Assembly (NCBI GenBank): GCA_028697695.1
Contig: JAQVEI010000190.1
Location: 1 to 5,416 of the forward strand
Source: Lentimicrobiaceae bacterium
GTDB lineage: Bacteria > Bacteroidota > Bacteroidia > Bacteroidales > Lentimicrobiaceae
Direction of reading: 5' to 3'
Length of the DNA: 5,416 nucleotides
Both the position numbers and the translations under genes were made by a program. The notes beneath the pieces are model-generated. The model was not told the DNA's origin. It did not search any database and saw only the letters and a program-made list of their open reading frames with translations. Position 1 is the first letter of the stretch. Every line of letters starts with the position of its first letter. This document shows, in pieces, positions 1-5,416 of the stretch.

Positions 1-23
1 TATTTTAATGGTTTGGTTTCCAT
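1..23 (-). CDS. Possible first codons of a further downstream gene
   Basis: Reading out of the window on the minus strand, an ATG at 21-23 opens METKPLK with no stop before the edge. It lies 120 bases beyond the kinase stop, on the same strand as the operon, and could be the next gene (for example a transporter or aldolase that the pathway lacks). Only seven codons are visible, with no clear Shine-Dalgarno sequence and a hairpin immediately before the ATG, so this is only a possibility. Confidence 0.2.
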
Positions 24-24
24 C

Positions 25-56
25 GCTAAGATAATCATTTTCAATGATATATTAGC
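25..56. other. Imperfect hairpin downstream of the operon
   Basis: The bases form 13 pairs: GCTAA 25-29 with TTAGC 52-56, AT 31-32 with 49-50, and ATCATT 34-39 with AATGAT 43-48. There is one mismatch (30/51), one bulge (33) and a three-base loop. On the minus strand it lies 88 bases after the kinase stop. No T tract follows it in that direction, so it is not a standard intrinsic terminator. It may be a transcript-end or leader structure, or chance in AT-rich DNA. Confidence 0.3.
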
Positions 57-143
57 TAAAATATGCTGCTTTTTTTATCTCTTATCCTCTGATTATCAAC
101 TTCATTTTTAACTGCGAAACATCAGTTTTTTACTGAAGCCTTT

Positions 144-1343
144 TCAGGATTGGTCTTTTGCACCTTTCCAGATTTCCAATTTCTTGTTGTACTTCCAGTA
201 TGTCCCTTTTATATCCGACTCAATGGTCGGCATGCCGTTTTTTATTTTTTTTAAGGTTGTGCCGAAATTTTTTATGTTGCCGGCCCCATCGTATGCGGTT
301 ATGCTTTGTGCGGCTACTGCGTTGGCTGCTTTTATCGTTTCTTCGATTGGCAGGCCATTCAGGAATGCCGCCAGAAAACCTGCTATACTGCTGTCGCCTG
401 CCCCGGTGGTAGATTTAATCTCTTTTACCTTGTAAGCTCCGGCCAGCAACTCCCTGTTGCTCCAATTGCCGGCATCAATGGGGACAAGATTGCTTAGCTC
501 TTTCAATACTTGCCCGGGTTGGGTTTTTACATAGTAACCCTTTACCCCGCACTTGATTGCCACTACTTTTGCCCCGTATGTAAGCAACTTGCTGCCCAGG
601 GCTGGCAGTATATTCACGTCCAGGTTTTCGGCAAGGCTGCCTTTTGAGGCATTTTTATCGAAATAGTTTCTGTCGAGCATAAAGAGGGTTTCTTCGATGC
701 TGGGCATATAAATATCCACATAAGGCAACACCCGTTTGAGGATGCTTTCCCAATCGGCTCCCCCGGATTCTGACAATGACTCTATGTAGGCCATATCGAG
801 GGAGGTAATTACCCCCAGCTCTTTTACCCTTTTGAATATTTTCACCAGCTCACAGCCGTGGTTTTCATACATTTTTTTCATCAGGGGCGGGTAGCCAAAA
901 TGGAACAGACGGGCTTGTTCTGCAATATTATAATCGATATCACCGGATGTAAACGTATCGTTTGCCCCCGGAAAGTGGAAAAATATGCGGTCCACCCCGG
1001 GCGGAGAGATTGCTATTGTATAGGAGGTAGCTGCCCCTGCTGTTTGCGCTATGCCCTCCGGGATACCGTTTTCCCTCAGGTACTGCAGTACCCCTTCTCC
1101 GAAGAGGTCTTTGCCTACCTTACCCACCAACCGGATTTTTAACCCCAATTTTGCCAGGCAAAACCCTACATTGGGAACAGCGCCTGCGGCAGCTATCTCC
1201 ACGCCTGCCATATTCGTAAGGCTGCCCGGGGTAAAAAAATGTTTTGCGCCGGTACTGGCTTCTGCCCTGAAAACCGGCGTTATATCCAGACAGGTGTGCC
1301 CGGCCACCACTATGTCAATATTCTTTTTGCCTCCTATTCCCAT
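144..1343 (-). CDS. PfkB-family (ribokinase-like) sugar kinase
   Basis: Cytoplasmic ATP-dependent kinase of the PfkB/ribokinase superfamily, expected to phosphorylate a sugar or ketose. The N-terminus has the sugar-binding strand VAGHTCLDITP (residues 13-23). A glycine-rich stretch follows (GAVPNVG 54-60, then LVGKVGKDLFG 72-82). The PfkB signature TTGAGDSSIAGF spans 312-323, with D317 as the expected catalytic base in the GAGD anion hole. At 399 residues it is longer than a typical ribokinase (about 300-330); the extra length lies mainly in the middle (about 220-310) and at the C-terminal tail. The start is supported by AAGG four bases before the ATG, and the gene begins 13 bases after the isomerase stop, so the two are probably co-transcribed. 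The natural partner is the isomerase product. The exact sugar cannot be read from the sequence; family assignment is firm, substrate is not. Confidence 0.93.
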   Translation of the reverse strand: MGIGGKKNIDIVVAGHTCLDITPVFRAEASTGAKHFFTPGSLTNMAGVEIAAAGAVPNVGFCLAKLGLKIRLVGKVGKDLFGEGVLQYLRENGIPEGIAQTAGAATSYTIAISPPGVDRIFFHFPGANDTFTSGDIDYNIAEQARLFHFGYPPLMKKMYENHGCELVKIFKRVKELGVITSLDMAYIESLSESGGADWESILKRVLPYVDIYMPSIEETLFMLDRNYFDKNASKGSLAENLDVNILPALGSKLLTYGAKVVAIKCGVKGYYVKTQPGQVLKELSNLVPIDAGNWSNRELLAGAYKVKEIKSTTGAGDSSIAGFLAAFLNGLPIEETIKAANAVAAQSITAYDGAGNIKNFGTTLKKIKNGMPTIESDIKGTYWKYNKKLEIWKGAKDQS

Positions 1344-1356
1344 TATACCTTGTAAT

Positions 1357-2043
1357 TTACAGTTTACCGTATTCGTTTACCAACGGATGTAAAGGGTGTT
1401 CATCCTCTTCAATTGCAGAGAACCTTTCTGTCGGCTCCGTGAAAACATTGTCGGTATTGTCATCGTTTATGGAGGACACTTCACCAACAACCAGGTCGCC
1501 TGCCCCTTTTTTTGCCCAAAATGCGTGGTACAGGCCGGGGGTGAGGGTTATGCTGCAACCATGTTGTATTTCGACAGTTTCCCCTGCCCTGAAACAGTAT
1601 TGGATACCATCCATAAATACTTCTACGTCCTCATTATTATCAATATTCCCTTGTTTATCCGAACCGTACAATTGGATTGATAAAACCCCGCCACCCCTGT
1701 TGATAATGTCTTCCGTTTTAGCCCTGTGGCAGTGCATTGGTATTTTCTGTTCTTTTTCCTGTCGCAGGATAATTACCTTTTCTGCGTAGGGCGTCCCCGT
1801 GCTTTTTTGATACACATCACCGTTGCGGATGGTAAAAAGCACGGCCCCCACTTCTTCAAATTTTTCCGAACCAAAATCGGTGATATCCCATCCCAGCATC
1901 ACCCGGGAGATGGTTCCAATTTTGTCTTTATGTTTTTTCCATTCATCTATAGTCCAGTACGCAAAAGGGGGAAGCCGGAAATTGTTCTTTTCCAGCAACC
2001 CTTTTGAAAACCTGATGGCTTCGTTTATTTCTGAGCGTTTCAT
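1357..2043 (-). CDS. D-lyxose isomerase-family cupin (sugar ketol-isomerase)
   Basis: Cytoplasmic, metal-dependent aldose-ketose isomerase of the D-lyxose isomerase cupin family (EC 5.3.1.15 type). Characterised members convert D-lyxose to D-xylulose and often also act on D-mannose and L-ribose. The metal site is complete: MHCHRAKTEDII (residues 103-114) supplies H104, H106 and E111, and GLYHAFWA (170-177) supplies H173. The family-typical GEVSSINDDNTDNVF lies at 187-201. Its 228 residues are the normal length. It starts 8 bases after the fucosidase stop and ends 13 bases before the kinase, so it sits in the middle of a tight operon. The Shine-Dalgarno is weak (AAGAAT directly before the ATG). 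Lying between a GH95 glycosidase and a kinase, it probably isomerises the sugar released by the former. L-fucose and L-galactose differ at C3 from the known substrates, so the specificity here is unknown. Confidence 0.92.
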   Translation of the reverse strand: MKRSEINEAIRFSKGLLEKNNFRLPPFAYWTIDEWKKHKDKIGTISRVMLGWDITDFGSEKFEEVGAVLFTIRNGDVYQKSTGTPYAEKVIILRQEKEQKIPMHCHRAKTEDIINRGGGVLSIQLYGSDKQGNIDNNEDVEVFMDGIQYCFRAGETVEIQHGCSITLTPGLYHAFWAKKGAGDLVVGEVSSINDDNTDNVFTEPTERFSAIEEDEHPLHPLVNEYGKL

Positions 2044-2051
2044 ATTCTTAT

Positions 2052-4508
2052 TTAATCGTCTAAATAGTTAAATCTTATATTTTTATATTCATCAGAATTA
2101 ATGATCTTATTTTCAAGACGGACAGGAGGAATTGGCGAATTTTTTGGAATTTCTATTTCAGCCCACACCAGTTTGCCGTTTTTCCATTCCATATCGATTT
2201 TGTAATTACCTCTTGCTTTTAACCCCGATACTTTTCCTGTTTTAAATTCATCCGGAAGAGCTGGTAACAAATGCACTTCTCCAAGATGCGACTGAATCAG
2301 CATTTCAGCAATACAGCCCGGAAGGGCAGCAGAACCGTCCAACTGGAACCTGCATTCCATTCCGTCCCTTGTTGAAATTGGGTACTGGTCGTAATAAGAT
2401 GGCTGGCTAAGTGGCGCATGATGAAAAGTAAGTACATTTTCAAACCCTTGCTCGGTTAACATTCCAGTCATAATTTTATTGGCTCTGTTCCCATCGAGCA
2501 ATCTTGTCCGGCACCGCATACGATGTGCTCTTGAGAAGTTCCCCCCTGTGTGTGGTGAATAGAAAAAAAAACGTCCGTCTCCCCTCATATCCAATGCTTT
2601 TTTTGCAGCGTCAGCTAAATCCGGTGTTGCTAACGGATGTATCTCAGTACCGGGATAAACTGCATACAAATGAGATATATGCCTGTGTTTACATTCCGGA
2701 TTATCAATATCTTCATTCCATTCCTGCAATTGCCCGTGCCGCCCGATTTTCAAAGGCAGAAGCTTTTCCCGTGTCACTATCAGCGAGTCTGCAAAATCAA
2801 CGAAACCCAATATCTTCGCAGCGGTTGATGTATTCGTGAATAAATCCCATACCATTTGGATATCCTGGTATGCGCCCGGTAAACAATAATGGTATTTATC
2901 GCTTTTAAAAGGATACACAGCCGGATTGTATCCGTCATCCGTCAAATAGGCGCCATGATCGGCAGAAACCGTCGGTGCAGAAATTAAATAGCCATTAAAA
3001 GGTATTAAGTTTTCAAGCCAGAAAACGGATGCATCCCTTAAAAGTGGGAATGCCTGGTCGCGCAGATATACTGTGTCCTGTGTGAAAGCAAATTGCTCCC
3101 AAACATGTTGGCAGTGCCATGCTGCCCCCATGGGGAACAGGCCCCATACGATACTACCAATTGGAGCCGCATGTCCCCAGATATTTCCGGTGGTATGGCT
3201 TACCCAGCCATCAGTACCATATACCCGCCTGGCGATTTCATGGCCGGATATGGCAAGGTTCTCAATCCAGTCGATATAGGGTTGCTGGCATTCATTAAGA
3301 CCTACGGGGCCACAAGACCAATAATTTTGCTGAAGGTTTATATTACTTTGGTAATTACCCAACCACGGGGCACTCCGGAAAATATTCCATACCCCCTGAA
3401 GATTGGCGGGAAGTGTGTGCGGGCGCGATGAACTGATAATCATGTATCGACCCAGATTAAAAGCAAGGACTTTGTACCCGGGATAAGATTTGCCTGCCTT
3501 CAATTTTTCAAATCGTTCGTTTGTCGGAAGCTTCTCCGCTTCTTTGTTCCCTTCCAAAAACAAAGCAACACGATCGTATAATGATTTATAATCCTCAATA
3601 TGCCTGTTTTTCAATTCTTCATAGTCATATTCCGACAGATTGCGCAGGATGTCATTGGTGGTTTTCACAGGATCAATACCAGTATAATTAGGATATCTCA
3701 AAGCATAATCAGTTGCTACTGAAAGATATATTTCAACCGAATCAGAATTTCGCACAGATATATAACCATTTTCCTGCCCTACAGTCCCTCCCTTATTTTC
3801 TACGCTTATCATTACACTGAAGGGGCGGTTATTTTCATTTATAAATCCTTTTATATGATACCTGTTTTTTGAAATTTCAATACGGAATGAGTCCTGCACG
3901 ATGCTCATTTCCAGATTAAAAGAAATATTTCCCGGTTTGTCTGCAGAAAATCGCATCCCCAAAATTCTGTCGGGATAAGAGCAAAAATACTCTCTGTTAA
4001 AGGCAATATCGTTAACATCATATTGAACCAAACCCAGGGAATTTGCCAAATCCAATGATCTGACATATTTTTTTGTTTTCATCCCCTGATCCAAAAAATT
4101 AATTTTAAGGTTTCCTACCGATGTGAAAGAACCGTGTAATGTCGATGCGCCTAAAAAATTTTCTGATACCAGACTATCTGCCAAACGGATTTTTCCGTTT
4201 ACTATCGCCTCTCTTATATCCGGAAGCGATTTTGATGCTTTTGGATTTACCCCGGCGTTTATCCAATTACCCCTTGCCGCCTCACCTGTCCACATACTTG
4301 CTTCTGATACTGCAATAATTTCTTCTTCGATACCACCAAAAAATGAAACACCAAAATACCCGTTGCCTAAATGTAATGCCTGACTGTCCCAATACCTGGC
4401 CGGATACGTGTACCATAGCCTGTTGTTACCGGAAAATTCTTTTTTACAGCACCCGGAATAAAAGCAAAAACAAAGAATAATAATAGCAAATGATTTTGTT
4501 GTTTTCAT
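2052..4508 (-). CDS. GH95 alpha-L-fucosidase-like lipoprotein
   Basis: Exported glycoside hydrolase of family GH95, whose known members are inverting alpha-1,2-L-fucosidases, with some alpha-L-galactosidases. The N-terminus is a lipoprotein signal: K2/K5, a hydrophobic run 7-17, and a YSGC lipobox with lipidated C20. The C-K-K-E that follows is not a clear surface-export signal, so periplasmic or outer-membrane anchoring cannot be settled. The GH95 N-terminal beta domain begins at LWYTYPARYW (31-40) and includes ALHLGNGYFGV (44-54). The helical catalytic core has RPHTLPANLQGVWN (362-375), SNINLQQNYW (388-397), GQLQEWNED (592-600) and RHISHLYAVYPG (609-620). N389, N391 and D724 match the catalytic Asn, Asn and Asp of GH95 by motif. 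The usual S-P-E is S-A-D (515-517), and the usual DGNFG after the Asp is DGSAALPG (724-731). Its 818 residues are full length. It is the second gene of the operon, 74 bases after the mutarotase. Family is firm; activity and linkage are inferred. Confidence 0.93.
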   Translation of the reverse strand: MKTTKSFAIIILCFCFYSGCCKKEFSGNNRLWYTYPARYWDSQALHLGNGYFGVSFFGGIEEEIIAVSEASMWTGEAARGNWINAGVNPKASKSLPDIREAIVNGKIRLADSLVSENFLGASTLHGSFTSVGNLKINFLDQGMKTKKYVRSLDLANSLGLVQYDVNDIAFNREYFCSYPDRILGMRFSADKPGNISFNLEMSIVQDSFRIEISKNRYHIKGFINENNRPFSVMISVENKGGTVGQENGYISVRNSDSVEIYLSVATDYALRYPNYTGIDPVKTTNDILRNLSEYDYEELKNRHIEDYKSLYDRVALFLEGNKEAEKLPTNERFEKLKAGKSYPGYKVLAFNLGRYMIISSSRPHTLPANLQGVWNIFRSAPWLGNYQSNINLQQNYWSCGPVGLNECQQPYIDWIENLAISGHEIARRVYGTDGWVSHTTGNIWGHAAPIGSIVWGLFPMGAAWHCQHVWEQFAFTQDTVYLRDQAFPLLRDASVFWLENLIPFNGYLISAPTVSADHGAYLTDDGYNPAVYPFKSDKYHYCLPGAYQDIQMVWDLFTNTSTAAKILGFVDFADSLIVTREKLLPLKIGRHGQLQEWNEDIDNPECKHRHISHLYAVYPGTEIHPLATPDLADAAKKALDMRGDGRFFFYSPHTGGNFSRAHRMRCRTRLLDGNRANKIMTGMLTEQGFENVLTFHHAPLSQPSYYDQYPISTRDGMECRFQLDGSAALPGCIAEMLIQSHLGEVHLLPALPDEFKTGKVSGLKARGNYKIDMEWKNGKLVWAEIEIPKNSPIPPVRLENKIINSDEYKNIRFNYLDD

Positions 4509-4582
4509 TTCAGTTTAAAAACTATTCCTTAATTAATAACTATCCCGATTTCTCCATTTTCTGTTGGAACTGTTTTTATGTA

Positions 4583-4900
4583 CTAATCCGTGTGGAAGAC
4601 TTCTTCCATTTCTGCCCACCACTCGTCTTTTTTAGCTGATTCAACAGGGGTTTGGCACGGGTCGGTTTCCTGCAGCCAATCTTTTGTCAACTTCGACAAT
4701 TTTTTCATATCGGCGTCGTAATCTTTCCCGATATACTCGTAGTAAGAAAACAGGTAACCATCCCGGTAGTAAATAGAAAAATTCCTTACATTACATTCAT
4801 AAATGGCTGTTACTACCTCAGGCCATGGATTTGCATGAATCTTTTTATAATAATCAAGTTTGTCAGGTTTGATTTTTATGACTTTTCCGTATCTTTTCAT
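4583..4900 (-). CDS. L-rhamnose/L-fucose-type mutarotase (RhaM family)
   Basis: Small cytoplasmic dimeric alpha/beta-barrel enzyme of the RhaM family (COG3254, formerly DUF718), which interconverts alpha and beta anomers of a sugar. Visible family marks are KRYGKVIKIKPDKLDYY (residues 2-18), H22 followed by NPWPEV (24-29), VRNFSIYYRDGYLF (38-51), TDPCQ (79-83) and DEWWAEMEEVFH (92-103). H22 aligns with the catalytic histidine of E. coli RhaM, and the 105-residue length is normal. F41 stands where E. coli RhaM has tyrosine. The TDPCQ-bearing group is, to my knowledge, commonly found with L-fucose genes, which fits the GH95 gene 74 bases downstream. The start is fixed by the family's usual N-terminus; no Shine-Dalgarno is visible, only an A-rich leader. 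It is the first clear gene of the operon. L-rhamnose, L-fucose and L-galactose are all possible substrates. Confidence 0.9.
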   Translation of the reverse strand: MKRYGKVIKIKPDKLDYYKKIHANPWPEVVTAIYECNVRNFSIYYRDGYLFSYYEYIGKDYDADMKKLSKLTKDWLQETDPCQTPVESAKKDEWWAEMEEVFHTD

Positions 4901-5055
4901 CGATTTTTTTTATTTAGATGTGAATTTGACATTTTATCATTTGCATTAATTAATAAGTTTTTATTTTTAAAAGAGGGGAAATTGGTTACTTTTATAATGA
5001 ATAACATCCCCAAAATGAAACATCCTGTAATTAATATTTTTAAAGCCCTAATCAT
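4897..5055 (-). CDS. Doubtful 52-residue ORF overlapping the mutarotase start
   Basis: I do not recognise this reading frame. It encodes 52 residues beginning MIRALKILITGCFILGMLF, with a hydrophobic stretch at about 8-21 that could span a membrane, followed by a Lys/Asn-rich polar tail. Its stop overlaps the mutarotase start as ATGA, an arrangement often seen in translationally coupled genes. Against it are the absence of a Shine-Dalgarno sequence, the very AT-rich DNA (in which short frames and Lys/Asn/Ile codons arise by chance), and an opposing short frame on the other strand. It could equally be untranslated leader of the operon. Confidence 0.2.
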   Translation of the reverse strand: MIRALKILITGCFILGMLFIIKVTNFPSFKNKNLLINANDKMSNSHLNKKNR

Positions 5056-5089
5056 TATATTGTCATCTTATTCTTTCATTCGGTAATTA
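4901..5089. other. AT-rich spacer between the IS and the operon
   Basis: This spacer should hold the operon promoter, but I find no clear Bacteroidota-type element (TAnnTTTG with an upstream TTTG) on the minus strand at usable spacing. There is a TATAAT on the minus strand around 5055-5060, which means little in DNA this rich in A and T. Two short opposing reading frames, the 52-residue minus frame and a 29-residue plus frame at 4997-5086, fill most of it. No tRNA, terminator or repeat is visible. Confidence 0.5.
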
Positions 5090-5416
5090 GGGTCTGCTTA
5101 TTAAATCCCAATCAGGCACACAATTTCATTTGTGGCTTGACTGGATAAATGTTTATATTTCTCACTTTCATCAGTTTCGATAGAAACGAGACAAAATATG
5201 ACAGGGGAATATCCCTCATGTACCTGATCAGGTTCATCACAAAAATGATAGCCCCTATCCAACTGTTTGACGTCGTGGCCAATCTGGCACGGATATCATT
5301 TAAACCATATCCACGCTTGCCCTGACCAAACTTCCCTTCAACCTGGTTGCGTTCTGCAGCCTCTCGTCGCTCTTTACGTTTTTGGTATTTGCTCTTGATC
5401 TCTTTTGCCGGCTTTC
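5090..5416 (-). mobile_element. 3' end of an IS5-family insertion sequence
   Basis: The element contains the transposase tail and stops roughly 20 bases beyond its stop codon, as expected for compact IS elements. The likely outer end is the motif GGGTCTGCTTATTAAATCCC starting near 5090, directly after AT-rich host-like DNA (TAATTA at 5084-5089). The boundary is inferred: the other terminus, which would prove the inverted repeat and the target duplication, lies outside the window. The element sits about 190 bases upstream of the mutarotase start and is oriented in the same direction as the operon. Confidence 0.6.
5112..5416 (-). CDS. IS5-type DDE transposase, C-terminal part (runs off window)
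   Basis: The last 100 residues of a transposase enter from the right edge with no stop until a TGA at 5112-5114; the first full codon is at 5414. The diagnostic segment is AAERNQVEGKFGQGKRGYG (fragment residues 19-37), where the Glu of VEG is expected to be the third acidic residue of the DDE triad and the flanking R/N and K/R form the usual Y/R...E...R/K signature. It is followed by ARLATTSNSWIGAIIFVMNL (42-61), a pattern familiar from IS5-family transposases. The visible part has no frameshift, but the rest lies outside the window, so integrity cannot be judged. The assignment to the IS4/IS5 superfamily is firm; the exact IS group is not. Confidence 0.85.
   Translation of the reverse strand, partial: KPAKEIKSKYQKRKERREAAERNQVEGKFGQGKRGYGLNDIRARLATTSNSWIGAIIFVMNLIRYMRDIPLSYFVSFLSKLMKVRNINIYPVKPQMKLCA

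Noticed and set aside
122..136. Small hairpin TCAGT/ACTGA just after the kinase stop as a terminator
   Set aside because: Only five A/T-rich base pairs with no T tract after it on the minus strand; too weak to call.
858..1392. Plus-strand frames antisense to the kinase and isomerase (858-1142, 1051-1392)
   Set aside because: They lie opposite strongly supported coding sequence, and their translations show no recognisable motif.
2504..3431. Several plus-strand frames antisense to the GH95 gene
   Set aside because: The minus-strand GH95 motifs run uninterrupted through the region; these frames are shadows.
4511..4522. Inverted repeat AGTTTAAAAACT before the GH95 start as an operator
   Set aside because: Five-base arms with a two-base gap are expected by chance in this AT-rich spacer, and no regulator is encoded nearby.
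4926..4954. Perfect TTGACA on the plus strand as a -35 box
   Set aside because: No convincing -10 follows, this promoter type is not the usual one in Bacteroidota, and no supported plus-strand gene lies downstream.
4652..5086. Plus-strand frame of 144 residues
   Set aside because: Most of it is antisense to the mutarotase, which has clear family motifs; only the last 29 codons lie outside and are discussed separately.
1..5416. CRISPR array, tRNA, rRNA, riboswitch or tandem repeats
   Set aside because: No repeated units, cloverleaf-like segments or conserved aptamer patterns were seen on either strand.

Overview
The window looks like accessory carbohydrate-utilisation DNA from a member of the Bacteroidota. 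The reasons are weak Shine-Dalgarno sequences with A-rich leaders, a lipoprotein-type glycosidase, very short intergenic gaps in one gene string, and the closeness of the proteins to families common in that phylum. This is inference from style and family content; no rRNA or other marker gene is present.

All convincing genes lie on the minus strand, so the biological order runs from high to low coordinates. The right edge (about 5090-5416) is the 3' end of an IS element carrying the last 100 residues of an IS5-type DDE transposase. Next comes a 190-base AT-rich spacer that holds only doubtful short reading frames. Then follow four genes: a 105-residue rhamnose/fucose-type sugar mutarotase (4583-4900), an 818-residue GH95 alpha-L-fucosidase-like lipoprotein (2052-4508), a 228-residue cupin D-lyxose isomerase-family protein (1357-2043) and a 399-residue PfkB-family sugar kinase (144-1343). 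The gaps between them are 74, 8 and 13 bases, which suggests one transcript. The left edge (1-143) is AT-rich, contains an imperfect hairpin, and may hold the first seven codons of another gene.

The four genes can be read as a pathway. An exported GH95 enzyme releases an L-sugar (L-fucose, or possibly L-galactose) from a glycan; the mutarotase interconverts its anomers; an aldose-ketose isomerase makes the ketose; and the kinase phosphorylates it. The unusual point is that the isomerase and kinase are not FucI and FucK but a lyxose-isomerase cupin and a ribokinase-fold kinase. No aldolase, transporter, regulator or SusC/SusD pair is visible. The GH95 protein also departs from the usual family motifs around its expected catalytic residues. 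The real substrate is therefore open, and this cluster is the part of the window most worth following up.
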